Shown here: positions 44,457-56,277 of the stretch, one piece after another | How positions within the stretch are numbered: position 1 is the first letter of the stretch | Layout: the number at the start of each line of letters is the position of its first letter | Source of the DNA: Phaseolus vulgaris | Lineage: Eukaryota; Streptophyta; Magnoliopsida; Fabales; Fabaceae | Assembly (NCBI RefSeq): GCF_000499845.2 | Contig: NC_023749.2 | Location: 19,163,138-19,227,137 of the forward strand | DNA: 64,000 bases | Direction of reading: 5' to 3' | Program-made: the position numbers and the translations under genes | Notes under the pieces: generated by a model | Seen by the model: the letters and a program-made list of their open reading frames with translations, nothing else | What the model was told of the DNA's origin: nothing | Databases searched by the model: none

Positions 44457-44727
44457 ATATGGTGTTTGTGTTGTCTTACAAACTGCTGTAACTCTTCTTT
44501 TATTCGGTTTTTTTTTTAATTTCTGCTGCATTATTGGTTTGTATGAAGTTGTTTTTTGGCTGGTTTTTCTTCTCTTATGTTTGTGCAGAAAAATAGTTGA
44601 TGTATGATCATAACCTGCTATGAAAGATGCTCTGGATTGCATAGCTTTTGTTTTGCAGGTACAACTTCAGATTCAATCAAGGTCAACACAAGCAACCAGG
44701 GATTGTCTTCATCAAATAAGGGGAGAT

Positions 44728-45833
44728 TGTTGATTAAAAGTGATCAAGTGCTTTGAAGAATCCAAATCCTATGTGTTTAATACAAGGCTAGTGTTGCTAT
44801 TGTGTTTTGGGAGGGATCTGGGTAGAATAGATGTGATCCACTCCTTTGTTGAATCTAAAATTGATGTGATTTAAAACCTTTTAGAAAATAAAGTGTTTTT
44901 CCAACTAAGTGAAAAACAACCTATTGTTTTGTCGAATCAACCGGTTGTTTTACTCTTAGGAGTTTTTGAAAAGGTTGAAAACTGTTTTAGTTTGGTTGAC
45001 TTAACTACCAACCCAAACAATAGGTTGTTTCATGGTTTCAACCGATTGTTTCTTTGAAAATGCTAACAAAATTTTGTTTTGGTGGTTGAATATGCTTTAA
45101 ATAATTTCGAACTGAATACACTCCTTCATTAAATGCTTTGACCAATCTTTGGAAAAATATAAATAGTTTGTTTATGTTTTCAAACAAAGTAGAGAAAAAA
45201 ATTTGAGTTTTTCAGTTGAGAAAAAATTGATTTCAAGATTTGAACATTCAGATCAAGCTTTGGGTTTTCAAAGAGAGTGGAATAGGATTGCAATTGTATT
45301 GATTTCAGTTTGTTCTGTAAACAAGTGTGATCCCTTCTCAACCTATTGTATTTCTGGTGTTGTGTTGCCAATGAGTGTTGTGTGCTCTTGAGGTGGTCAA
45401 GATCAATACTCTTGGTGTGTGATTTGCCAAAGGGAGTGTGTTTCTTGAAGGGTTCAAGGTCACTACTTTGGTGGTTTGTGTGTTGTAATTTGGTTTGATT
45501 ACTTAGTGGATTACCCAGTGGTTTTCTAGGGACTGGATGTAGCTCTTGGCTTAAGAGTGAACCAATATAAACTGTTGGTGTATTTCTCTCTTACCCTCAA
45601 ACTCATTTAAATTTTGTTTTAAGCTTTACTGGTATAAACAACCGATAGTTTCAAAGAAACAACCAATTGTTTTTATGTTGCTTTGCTGTTTTATTGCTTT
45701 TGTTCTTGGCTAACATGATTTCTGTTCTGGATTCACACGAAGAATTTTGTTAAACTTTAAAAAATTTCAAAAACCTCTCTTAAACAATTCACCCCCCCCC
45801 TCCCCCTCTCTTTTAAGGCCATATATTCTAACA
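44728..45833 (+). repeat. 3' LTR of copia H (1106 bp)
   Basis: It follows the tract AAGGGGAGAT, starts TGTTGATTAAAAG and ends ATATTCTAACA. A TATAAATAG box lies near 45,158. It contains paired CGGTTG-type motifs near 44,925-45,055. Confidence 0.92.
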
Positions 45834-45838
45834 TCTGC

Positions 45839-46870
45839 ATCCAATCATTTCTACTAAATCTTTCACTAAAAAGTTTTTTTACTCTGCCTTTAATTACTAT
45901 CGGATCCTCACATCATTGATTACTAACTTTCAATCCATTAATACCATTTTGTGTTATTCTCCATTTAATAACTAAATGAAAAACATATTGTGTTAAGTTC
46001 CTCGTGCCTAATCCATCTGTATCTAGCTTTTTATTTACCAAATTCCTTTTGCTTAAACTTTATTCTACTTAATTCCCAATAAAACCTTCCTTTCAACTCT
46101 TCCATCCTCATCCAAAACCTCTAAATCATCCCTCTCATATACCATTTGATTTTTCATTTCAATTTCTTCACCTTTCTGATTAGCATTTCGAAAAACCTCT
46201 CTATTCCACACCTTTATGACGACTTTTAACTTTTTTAGCTTCTCTTTCCTTACAAACAACCCATGATCTTGTATCTTATAATTGCTCCATTTTTCCCTTA
46301 CAAAAACTATAAACCTATTATCCTTCTGCCAAACATCCAAAGATCTAAAGGGTTTACGTCTCTAATCTTTATCTAAAACTTTAAGTATCAATGCACAATG
46401 GTTTGACACAGACATACCCAACACATATTGTTTAGTGTTTGGCCAACTCTCTAACCATTTAGATGAGACTAGTATTCTATCAATTCTACTCTTAACAGTT
46501 CCATTTGGTTTGTGCCATGTATATCTTCTCCCAACCATAGGAATGTCCACTAACTCGGCCTGCTCGATGAAGTTATTAAAAACATGTATTTCCCCATTAT
46601 ATATACTAAATGAGCTTAGACCTTTTCTCTCCCCGTTTAACCTAATGGAGTTAAAATCTCCAACCATACACCATATCTTGGAGACATGGTTCTTTCTAAT
46701 CTCGCAAATATCATCCCAAATTCTCCTATATTCACCCAACGGACAATAACAATACACATTTACAACTATGATATTTATTGTTACACCTAACTTCCAAGTT
46801 CTTTCAATCACACTAAAGTTATTCCCATTTATAAAACTTGTCAATTAAATGAATCTAGAAAAACTTGACT
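45839..46870 (-). pseudogene. LINE endonuclease and RT N-terminal region
   Basis: Read leftward it holds the apurinic-type endonuclease domain: VINIIVVNVYCYCPLG-like start, WCMVGDFNSIRLNGERKG, RRYTWHKPNGTVKSRIDRIL and VSNHCALIL. It passes to a linker (FVREKWSNYKIQDHG, KLKVVIKVWNREVF) and is cut by copia H at 45,838. The element is 5'-truncated: ORF1 and the first part of the endonuclease are missing. The endonuclease would nick the target for target-primed reverse transcription. Confidence 0.87.
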
Positions 46871-47378
46871 CATTCAACGACCAAACCATTGTCAGCTTGA
46901 ATGAAATGAATTTTGCCTAATGACTCTACATAATTCAAAATTTCTAAAAAGCAATGCAAGTATCCTAATTGGAAGTTTTCACTTCATTTTATGCCTAACA
47001 TTTGAATATTTTACTTCAAATAACTACAACTTGAACCAACTTGTCTCAAATGCAATAATCTAACACATAATTGATAAACACATGACAATTTCATTCTTTT
47101 AAATCAATCAATTTCATCTCAAACTCAAACATTCAAAGTATATTAAAAAAACGCACAATCCCTACATAAAATCAATTATTATAACCATGTCACTTTCACA
47201 TCCATAACATCTATCTTAAGGTACTATAACAAATTAATTAGCTTCCCTTACCTTTTTAAAAAAATGTAATTCCTCAAAATATCTAAATGACATTTGTGAA
47301 ACAAACACTACAACATTTTTTCTTTTAGGCAACGTTAAAATAGGTCACGAGTGTAAAAGTGTTGTATAAACATAGTAA
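46871..47378. other. AT-rich stretch, no gene seen
   Basis: AT-rich DNA. Bases 46,977-47,104 are repeated at 47,989-48,120. A CACTACAACATTTTTTC motif at about 47,308 resembles a CACTA end but has no visible partner. Confidence 0.4.
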
Positions 47379-48122
47379 CAGTTCCATTTAGTTTGTGCCA
47401 TGTATATCTTCTCCCAACCATAGGAATGTCCACCAACTCGGCCTGCTCTATGAAGTTATTAAAAACATGTATTTCCCTATTATATATACTAAATGAGCTT
47501 AGACCTTTTCTGTCCCGACCAGTCCTCGGTCATCGACCCCAGTGACTGACCTCAGACATCGCACAACGACACTTGGTAATGGAAGGGGACCACGTAAGGT
47601 GGGCCCCAGATGCATTTACCAGGGGAATGGTTAGTCTTCGGACATTGGTATCATAGACCCCGATGTTGGAGATCGACATAGGACCTCGCCAACAGGGGAA
47701 GAGATCGGACATCGGCTGTCTGGACGATGTAGTGGGCCACGTAAGGTGGGCCCTAGAGTTATGCTAAGTTAACAGTTAAGACATGAGATATGTGGGAAGC
47801 CTAAGTCACGAAGGATCCATGCACGTGGTGTGTATAGCGCATGTAGGCGCGACATGAGAGAATAATCTTGGGAGGAGCTAAGGCCCATTAGGGGTAGGGT
47901 TTCCAGGGAAAGTTGCATGCATGGCACGTGAATACTTACGGCACCCACAAAGCAGGTGGCGCTAGAGATTAGGTGCACAACTTGAATATTTCACTTCATT
48001 TTATGTCTAACATTTGAATATTTTAATTCAAATAACTACCACTTGAATCAACTTGTCTCAAATGCAATAATCTAACACATAATTGATAAACACATGACAA
48101 TTTCATTCTTTTAAATCAAACA
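47379..48122. repeat. Local duplication with GC-rich insert
   Basis: Bases 47,379-47,511 repeat the LINE endonuclease sequence at 46,494-46,631, and 47,989-48,120 repeat 46,977-47,104. Between them lies a GC-rich block (about 47,514-47,985) that starts TGTCCCGACCAG and ends GTGCACA, with the internal repeat CACGTAAGGTGGGCCC. TG...CA ends suggest a solo LTR, but no target duplication is visible. Confidence 0.6.
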
Positions 48123-48124
48123 AT

Positions 48125-49226
48125 TTTTAGAATATATGGCCTTAAACAAAAGGGGGGGTGAATTGTTTGTAATATATTTTCGAAAACTTTTGAAGGTTTA
48201 ATGAAATTTTGTGTAGAAATCCAGAAGGGGAATCAAGTTAGCCAAGAACACAAACTGTTTTAAAGCAAAACACAGAAAAACAATTGGTTGTTTCTTCGAA
48301 TCAATTGGTTGTTTATACCAGTTAAAACTTAAACAACTTAAAAACAAAATTTAAAGGAATTTAGAGACAGAGAAATGCACACAAACAGTTTATACTGGTT
48401 CACTCTTACAACAAGAGCTACATCTAGTTCCCAGAAACCATTGGGTAATCCACTAAGCAATCAAACCAGATTACAAAACACCACACACCAAAGTAGTGAC
48501 CTTGAACCCCTCAAGAAACACACTACCTTTGGCAAACCACACTAAGATTATTGATCTTGAACACCTCAAGAACACACAACACTCCTTGGAAATACAATAA
48601 CAGAAATACAAAAGAATGAGAAAGGATTACACCTTATCAAAGTACAATCTGAAAAAGAATACATTTGCAATCCTTTTCCACTCTCACTTGAAAATCCAAA
48701 GCTTGATGTGAATTTTGAAAACTTGAGATCAAATATGTCAAACTGAATTTCTCAAAACTGTTTCTTACACTTTAAAAACATATAACAAACTATTTATATT
48801 TTCCAAAGATTGGTCAAAACATTTAATGAAGGAGCGTATTTAGTTAGAAATCATTTAAAAAATATTCACCATTCAAAACAGAATTTTGTTAGGATTTTCA
48901 AAGAAACAATCAGTTGAAACCACGAAACAACCGATTGATTTGGTTTGAGAGTGAAGTCAACCAAATTAAACAACTTTCAACCTTTTTCAAAACATCTAAG
49001 AACAAAACAATCGATTGATTCGACAAAACAACAGGTTGTTTTTCACTTAGTTGGAAAAACATTTAATTTCAAAAAGGTTTTAATTCACATCAGTTTTAGA
49101 TTCAACAAAAGAGTGGATCACACATTAATCTACCCAAATCCCACCCACACACAACAGCAACACCAACCTTTCATCAAACACCTTGGATTTGGATTCTTCA
49201 AAGCTCTTGATCACTCTTGATCAACA
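48125..49226 (-). repeat. 3' LTR of copia E (minus orientation, 1102 bp)
   Basis: The left end TTTTAGAATATATGG is a mutated TGTTAGAATATATGG. The right end GATCAACA adjoins ATCTCCCCCTATTTG, the purine tract of a minus-strand element. A minus-strand TATAAATAG box lies near 48,795. Only one LTR of copia E is present. Confidence 0.88.
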
Positions 49227-49616
49227 ATCTCCCCCTATTTGATGAAGACAAATCCCTGGTTGCTTGTGTTGGTCTTGTTTGAATATGAAACATCACCTGT
49301 AAAATAGAAACTATGCAATCCAGAGCGTCTCTAATAGCAGGTTATGATTACACATCAACTAGTTTTCTACATAACCACAAGAGTAGAAAAATCAGCCACA
49401 AACTAAGCCAAAACACACCAATCTGCAGCACCAAATCAAACATCGTATGCAGCAGAAACTTAAATCATAGTTTATAGCATGTTATAGCAGTTTTAAGATA
49501 ACACATAAACCATATTCTCCACCTATTTGTCTTCACAAATAGAATGAGGAAGAGATAAAAACAGAATAGTTCAAAAATAAAGCAATACTAGCATAGAATT
49601 TTAACAAAACTTGGCT

Positions 49617-50812
49617 TCAATCTTCTTTCCCATACTGCAGATCAAAAAGTTGGTTTTGAACAACTTCAATTTGTTCATCAAGGGTCTGAAAAGATGTATC
49701 CATGCTTTGAAATCTGTTGTCAAAGTTCTGAAAGTTTGTAGCACAAAGATCATGAAGATTCCTTTGATTTTCAGGAAAGTTGTCCAACCTATTGACCATG
49801 AATCTCTCAAAAGGAGACAGAGAATTTTATTTCCTTGATTTCTAACACTTGTTCCACACCAATGTCAGCAGCAGGTTGATCTTCATTTTAAGCATCAACA
49901 TCAGCACCTTCAACAACTTCTTGATCTTTTTCATCATGTTCAGCATGTGCACCACTTGAGGAACCACCATGTTCACCATCCTTACTTACCCATCTTCCAC
50001 CAATCTTGGTAAAACCCATCTTTGCTTAGTGAACCATTGTTCACTTCATGTGTTGATTTCACCAATTCAGATGTTTCTTCCTCAAGATCTACTTCAAAAT
50101 AGTTTAAGAATTTAGAAATCAAGATAGCATAAGGATAATGATAGTCACTTAACCTCAGAGATTTATGCATGTGTTCCTTGATGATATGGATCCAATTGAT
50201 CTTGACTTTGCTCATAATGTAGTATATGTAGACAAGATCTTCCTTAGTGAGAACAGAATGATTGCTCCCTCTTGGTGTTACAATGATAGCCAACAACCTT
50301 GCATTCAACTTCAACCCTCCAACAGAACAAGTTCTTACTTGTGGTTAAGGATTCTTCAAACAACTTCTATAATACTGAATCTTGTTGAGATCTTCCACCA
50401 CACCAATATTCCCTTTGTTGATTCCCATCCCAGCATACTTTAAACTAGTTACAGCAGTCCATACCTCATGAGTAATCTCCATATCCACACCTTTGACATG
50501 AGAAAAAAGGTTATTGCCAACAAACTTCAAGTTGGTGTAGAAAACCCAAATAAGATCAGGATAAATGTTCCCTTTCATCTCCAAGAACTTCTTTAGTAGC
50601 TGTTCTTTAAGAAGATTTCTCACATGATCCAGCTTTTGACTTTTCAACCAGCTGAAAGAGACAACTTTTGGGTTGTTTATCACTTTTCTACTTGTTTCAA
50701 AGCGATATTTTTCAATCAACTCATTGTCTCCTGAAAACCAGCCTTCAAGATGCCCTCCTGTTCTTACAAACCTGGTTTTAATCCCTTTTGATGATGGAGG
50801 AGGGGAATCCAT
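49617..50812 (-). pseudogene. Third ORF of copia E (about 398 codons, broken)
   Basis: From ATG 50,812 leftward: MDSPPPSSKGIKTRFVRTGG, KFLEMKGNIYPDLIWVFYTN, FSHVKGVDMEITHEVW, TPRGSNHSVLTKEDLVYIYY, WIHIIKEHMHKSLRLSDYHY. After a frameshift near 50,020 come an acidic linker and MVNRLDNFPENQRNLHDL, with the coiled coil DEQIEVVQNQLFDLQYGKED. A stop near 50,345 and the frameshift inactivate it. It lacks an insertion at the WIHI/IKEH point where copia H has the solo LTR. Confidence 0.87.
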
Positions 50813-51007
50813 GATAATAGAATGCAAGAAAAAGAAAATAAAGACAAATATGAGAACCAGCAAGAGATGTGTCAATGGGTTGTTTTTGTATAGAAAAACA
50901 ATTGTAGAGGGTTTTATAGCAAAACAGAAATCCTCTTTGATCCTTTGGTTGCAGTGGGTTTTAGTCTTCAAGAAGAGGAATCTGGTCCAAGCTTGCACAG
51001 TAACCAC

Positions 51008-51249
51008 GTCAACCCATACCAGAAAAACACATGGTCAATACATGTGGATTTGACTAGTCATAAAGGCACTTGAATTTCCAAGATATGGAATATATTCATT
51101 TTATGACAAAAAAGTAACCTCCTCCTAAACCAAATCAGACTCTTATGACTACTTTATTGACTCATAATTCCTTTAAGATTGAAATCTGTAAAAGATAGAA
51201 TGCATAAAGAAATTAAATCAATTTTATGCAGTGCTATCAGAGAATAAAT
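51008..51249 (-). other. Copia E spacer; pol deleted
   Basis: Only non-coding sequence separates the third ORF from gag here. Protease, integrase, RT and RNase H are gone. Confidence 0.6.
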
Positions 51250-51548
51250 TCAAGTAACAAGATTTGGTCCCCTTACAAATGGGGGTCCTTTTGATTTACA
51301 TTTATCATTGGGAACTTCAGAATCTTTGGGAATCCATCTCATAATACCTTTAGGAACAAAATACTTCCTAATTTTACAGAATCTAACAGAGTGACCTCTC
51401 TTCATGCAATAAAAACATGTAACAACCGGTTGTTTCGATTTTTCAATCGGTTGTTTTTCTGGCACTTTTGAAAAAGGCTTTGAAATCCCATTTTTCTTGC
51501 TTTGAGGATTAAACCCCAAACCAGATTTTCCAAAAACACATTTTTGGG
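51250..51548 (-). pseudogene. Copia E gag C-terminal part
   Basis: It encodes SQKCVFGKSGLGFNPQSKKN, the zinc knuckle CFYCMKRGHSVRFCKI and VPKGIMRWIPKDSEVP, ending GPNLVT. It is truncated at the ASQKC motif, where the sequence changes to the gag start of gypsy C through a shared ATGC. Confidence 0.85.
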
Positions 51549-53078
51549 ATGCCTGTGGGATCTGAAGGAAGTGAGGTCCCCACCTTACAACAACTCATGG
51601 AGACCGTAAGAGCTCTCCAAGAAGCCAACGAGCAGTACAGGCGAGAGCAAGAGCGAATCCGACAAGAAGCTAAGGCTGAGTGGGAGAAGCTAATCGCAGA
51701 AGCTAAAGCCGAGCAGAAGAAGCTCATTGCAGAAGCTTGAGCTGAGAAAGTGCTTAGGCAAGATCTTGATGGCGGAGATAGATGCTTCGCGAGCAAACAA
51801 CGAGGAATTGCGCAAAACCAACGAGGACTTGCGCAAGAGTATACAACAACGTGATCAACGCTCCACAAGGGAGCGAGGTTTGAATGCGCCCCTGATAGCT
51901 CGTCCCACACCATTCTCCCAGGCAATCATGGATGAGTTTGTGCCACCACACTACATCACGCCCAAGATCATTTTCACGGGGGTATAAGACCCTGAAAATC
52001 ATCTCACGATGTTCAATGCCCAGATGATTATTTATGAGGGAATAAATGCTATCCATTGCAAGATGTTCATGGGTACATTCATAGGTACAACCATGCAGTG
52101 GTTTAGTGGGCTTCCTGATGGCCACATCACATCTTTTGACCAGTTTTTTGGGTTGTTCAGGGAACACCTCTCTGTCAACCAGGTCAAACCTCCAATTTCA
52201 TATGACCTTTTTAGCGTGAAACAGAGGCAAGGGGAGTCTAAAAAAATACCTAAATAGATTATGGGAGCTTACAGTGAAGCTCTAGACCCATGACGAGGTC
52301 GTGATGGTCAACGCCTTCAAACAAGAAATCATGGCAGGACCATTTTGCGACTCATTGATCAGGAACCCGACAGAGACATTTGCCGAGATACGACGACGGG
52401 CTATCTCCCATATCAACGCAGAGGAGGCTGTGTTTGTGAAACACAACAACTCGTATTCAGGGTAGACCAAGCTTAAGGAGGGTAGCTGGTTCCGACCTCT
52501 AAGGGTTAATGAAACCTCGACCGAGAAGAGAACAAACTCGAGAAGTGCGCCATACCAAACCAGGAGAAGTGAGTCCAAGTCTAAAGCCAGGGAGAACTTG
52601 GCATTTCGATCCAAGTTCCGAATATCTTACAAGGAATTGCTGAGCGTGTCAAGGGTCATGAAAAAACTGAGGTTCTCTCAGAAGATTGACAGGAATTTGG
52701 GGCACGAAAGGAGGTGGTGCGAATTCCACAAGGAATTTGGGCACGATGTTGAGCGATGTATAACTCTGGGTTACCAACTGATGAGCTTGGTGAAGGATGG
52801 ATTCTTGAAGGAATACCTTGAGGTGGACCAGGAAGAGCCGAAGGGAGAGGTTGCTCCCAAGGACCAAGCATATGGGATACCGGTCCATGGAGAGCTGAAC
52901 ACCATATCAAGAGAATTTTCTAGAGGTGGGAACTCTGCTTCCAAGCGTAAGCGATATGCGAGAGCAGTGATGACCATGGAGGTGAGGAGACCCGACCATC
53001 CACCAGAGACCACTCTCTGTTTTACGTGCTCTGACCTAGAGGACGTGGTTCCTCATGAGGATGATCCAGTGGTGATAT
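51549..53078 (+). pseudogene. Gypsy C gag and start of protease region (left part)
   Basis: It starts MPVGSEGSEVPTLQQLMETV with a coiled coil. The Gag core (ITPKIIFTGV, HLTMFNAQMIIYEGINAIHC, PDGHITSFDQFFGLFREHL) is broken by stops and frameshifts at about 51,738, 51,986, 52,240-52,290 and 52,463. The later part has the WCEFHKEFGHDVERC motif and SDLEDVVPHEDDPVVI. It ends at GATAT (53,074-53,078), the copia F insertion site; the protein continues at 34,062. No leader, PBS or LTR precedes it. Confidence 0.9.
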
Positions 53079-54180
53079 TGAAAGAATCGATGGCTTAAAC
53101 AAGAGGGGGGTGAGTTGTTTATGAAAGATTTTTGCAAAGATTTGATTAAGAATGAATCTTTATCAAACAATCACTGATAAGCAAAGAAGGAAAGCAATCA
53201 ATTAATGATACATAAACTGTTTTCAGATTTTTAATCGGTTAAAATCACGGTTTAATCGGTTGTTTATACCAGTAGCAGAAACAAAATAAAATCAAAGAGT
53301 TATAAGGTGATAGAGATAGACAGATTTACACAGCAGGGTTTATACTGGTTCACTCAACCTTAAGCTACATCCCGTTCTCAGAACAACCTATGAGTTCCAC
53401 AAATAATCAATTCCAGATTACACCAACACACCACAAAGAGGTGACCTTGAAAACCTACAAGATCCACTCATCCTCTTTGCAACACCACACACCTCAAGAT
53501 AAAACACCCTCTGTCTTTACAAGATTTTACACACACATCAGTTTTAAGAAAGTACAATTACAAGAATCTAGACAAGGATAGAAAACACCTGAGATTGCAC
53601 ACAACAGGAAGTCGTATAATCAGATCTTGTTACTAGAGCAAAGTTTGAACAACAATCTTGCAACTTTGAAAAACTTCTTTAAAAAACTAATCTTTCTCTT
53701 TGAGCTCAAATCTGTATCAAAACTTGTTATTTTTGCTTTGAAAGAAGGGCTATATTTATAGCATTTGAAATCTAGCCGTTTAAGGCAGTTTTAATTAGCT
53801 AAAACAGTTTTGATTACATCCAAAACAGTTAAAACAAGTTTTCAAAAAACTGTTATTAAAACACATATTTAACCGGTTGAAACCACGATTTAACCGGTTG
53901 AATGGGTCAGGTAGTTGCATAACCAATTCAAAAAACAGTTTCAAAACCTTTAAGCCAACTAAGTGACAAACAATCGATTATATCGATAATTCAATCAGTT
54001 GTTTTCCCTTTACTTGGAAAAACACTTTGTTTCTTTAAAACAGATTGGTCAAGCTTTGTGTAAGGATTAAGAACTGATCTTTTACAAAGATTCTAAACAA
54101 CCTAATCTAAACCCAAACCAAAAGCAACACAACTTCAGGCTTCATGTGGATTTGAAACATCAAAGCTCCCATGCTTAACA
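53079..54180 (-). repeat. 3' LTR of copia F (minus orientation, 1102 bp)
   Basis: On the plus strand it runs TGAAAGAATCGATGG to CATGCTTAACA. It is preceded by GATAT and followed by the purine tract (minus strand CAAATAGGGGGAGAT, 54,181-54,195). It pairs with 32,970-34,056. Minus-strand TATAAATATAG near 53,750. Confidence 0.93.
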
Positions 54181-54195
54181 ATCTCCCCCTATTTG

Positions 54196-54613
54196 ATGGA
54201 GACAAATCCTTGGGATGCTTTTAGGAATGTTCTTTGTTTAGAATCTGTTCAACCTGCATTCATGAGCAAACATAGAAACATAGGGTAATCTATTCCAATC
54301 AAATAAGCACCAGAAACTAGTTCCCACTAGGTGATATCCAAATAGAAACATTAGCCAAATCAGATGAGAAACCAACAAACATACGCAGGTGCAAAAACAG
54401 ATAAACAATCGGTTATTTCGTAGGAATAATTGGTTGAAATTTTGTATCAAAGTTTTTAACAGTTTTTAAAATTTCAAAGTTAAACCATTTAAAGCAGTGT
54501 TTAAGTAATGTTCAAAGGTATTAAAAGCACAAATAAGAACATTAAAAATCCCAACATATTTCTCCCCCTATTTGTCTTCACAAATAGACAAAAAGGAAGT
54601 ATTAAAAAAAACT
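54196..54613 (-). promoter_or_regulatory. Copia F 3' untranslated region with hairpin tract
   Basis: Non-coding, with the perfect 8-bp hairpin and purine run at 54,559-54,587. No third ORF is found between it and RNase H in this element, unlike E, G and H. Confidence 0.6.
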
Positions 54614-55327
54614 TTAAGACAAGGCATGCATATCAATTATACCCAATTCATTCCTTAGAGAATAAAACCTCTCCTTGGAAAGGGGCTTGGTGAAGATGTC
54701 TACAAGCTGACTTTCTGTTAAGACAAACTGAATTTCACAATCTCCATTGTTGATATGGTCATGGATGAAGTGATGCCTAATTTCAATATGTTTTGTCCTT
54801 GAGTGTTGAACCTGATTTTTTATCAAATTTATGGCAATCGTGTTGTCACACAACAAAGGAACTTTGCAAATCTTTAATCCAAAGTCTTCAAGTTGTTGTT
54901 TGATCCACAAGATTTGTGCACAACAACTTCCTGCAGCTATATATTCAGCTTCAAATTTTGATTAACCCTACTAAATGAATAAGAGAATGTGAAGGATACC
55001 ATAAACCCATGGATGTTGTGCCTCTAAGATACTTCAGGATCCTCTTGGCAGCTTTGAGATGAGATTCCTCAGGACAACATTGGAATCTTGTATAGAGCTA
55101 GACAACAAACATTATATCTGGTCTACTTGCTGTAAGGTATAATAGAGAACCTATTAACCCCCTGTATTTGGTCCAACTTCATCTGGTCCAGCTTCATCAA
55201 CACCTAAGTAGCAATTTGTTGACATAGGCGTTGCTGCAGCTTTACAGGTTTCCATCTCATACTTTTTGAGTATATCGTTGCAATACTGGGATTGGCATAC
55301 AAACATACCTTCTTTGGATTGCTTGAC
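54614..55327 (-). pseudogene. Copia F RNase H
   Basis: The C-terminus is clean: WIKQQLEDFGLKICKVPLLC, SRTKHIEIRHHFIHDH and SQLVDIFTKPLSKERFYSL to a stop at 54,614. Upstream (54,911-55,327) the RT thumb and RNase H start are recognisable in pieces with stops and a deletion (AEYIAAGSCC, YCNDILKKYEMETCKAAATP). Confidence 0.85.
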
Positions 55328-55555
55328 TTAAAATCCAAGGAAGAAGGAAAGTTCCTCCATCATTGACATTTCGAACTCTCCCTGCATAGCTTTGACAAAA
55401 TCTTCACAGAGTTTTGCATTAGAAGAGCCAAATATAATGTCATCCACATATATCTGTACTAAGATAACATCAAAATCAGCCTTTTTAATGAACAAAGTTT
55501 TATCAACCTTCCCTCTTTCATATTGATGGGATAGAAGAAAGTGACTTAACCTTTC
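55328..55555 (-). pseudogene. Copia F reverse transcriptase, catalytic part
   Basis: It reads RLSHFLLSHQYERGKVDKTL, then the catalytic VQIYVDDIIFGSSNAKLCED and FEMSMMEELSFFLGF. It begins exactly at the CTTTC target duplication (55,551-55,555); the preceding residues QAPRQWYE are at 18,758-18,859. Confidence 0.92.
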
Positions 55556-56261
55556 TGATGGAAGAGGCCCCGACACCAATCCATTGAAAGGCCACCAAAA
55601 TGTCAAATTGAGGCAACCATTAGAGTTATGGTCAAAGAGGGGTTAAGAGGACGCATTCTACATGTCATAGACACTAGTGTAGAATAGTTTTTACATTTTT
55701 TGTCAAAAGTAGCATAGTTTAATTCTTTTGTATTTTTGTTGAAACATGCAAAGTGGTATCTAAAATGCTAACCTAAGTTTAATTAGAGTTTCCTACTCCT
55801 AATTAAACTTAGGTCCAGCCCACATTAGCCTAAGTGGAGCGAAAGGTTCTAGAACTCCTAGCACATGGAAGAATTCTAGAACCTACCTCACATGTGCTGA
55901 ATTTAGGAGCCACCTTCCCATGTGCCAACATTTTAATTTCCCTTCAATTGTCTTTTCATTTTCAGCCCACTCTTGCTATATATAGAGGAGTTTGGGTAAT
56001 GTAAATTCAAGATTAATACATGAGTGAATTGCTGCCAAAATTGTGCCAATATCACTCTTTGCCCAAAACCTCCTAGGTTAGGCTTTTAATCTTCACAAAT
56101 TCGCCCTTTCCAAGTAGAGTTGGCCTCACCACTCTCAAATCCTACCTATCATACACCTTCAAGGTCACCACCACTCTTAGGAGGACCTTGTTCCATCTCC
56201 AATCCGTGTAGCTTCCACAAATCACCTTCAAAACCGTAAAGAAGAAGACACAAATCCATCA
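55556..56261 (+). repeat. 5' LTR of gypsy D (706 bp)
   Basis: It starts TGATGGA and ends TCCATCA and is followed by a PBS, so it is the 5' LTR of a plus-strand element. TATATATAGAGG box near 55,975. It pairs with 18,050-18,757. Confidence 0.93.
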
Positions 56262-56263
56262 TT

Positions 56264-56277
56264 TGGTATCATGAGCT
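56264..56277 (+). promoter_or_regulatory. Primer binding site of gypsy D
   Basis: TGGTATCATGAGCT, two bases after the LTR, a variant of the tRNA-iMet primer site. Confidence 0.85.

Larger units (their letters stand above)
38936..45833 (+). mobile_element. Copia H: rearranged SIRE-type element in the LINE
   Basis: It is flanked by TCTGC (38,931-38,935 and 45,834-45,838). Contents: shortened 5' LTR, PBS, truncated gag, an inverted LTR plus third-ORF piece (40,156-42,150), plus-strand third ORF split by a solo LTR, hairpin/purine tract, PPT and 3' LTR. Protease, integrase and RT are absent. Confidence 0.9.

Noticed and set aside
47300..47380. Second CACTA terminus (CACTACAACATTTTTTC)
   Set aside because: No matching inverted end or 3-bp duplication found nearby; may be chance or an isolated remnant.
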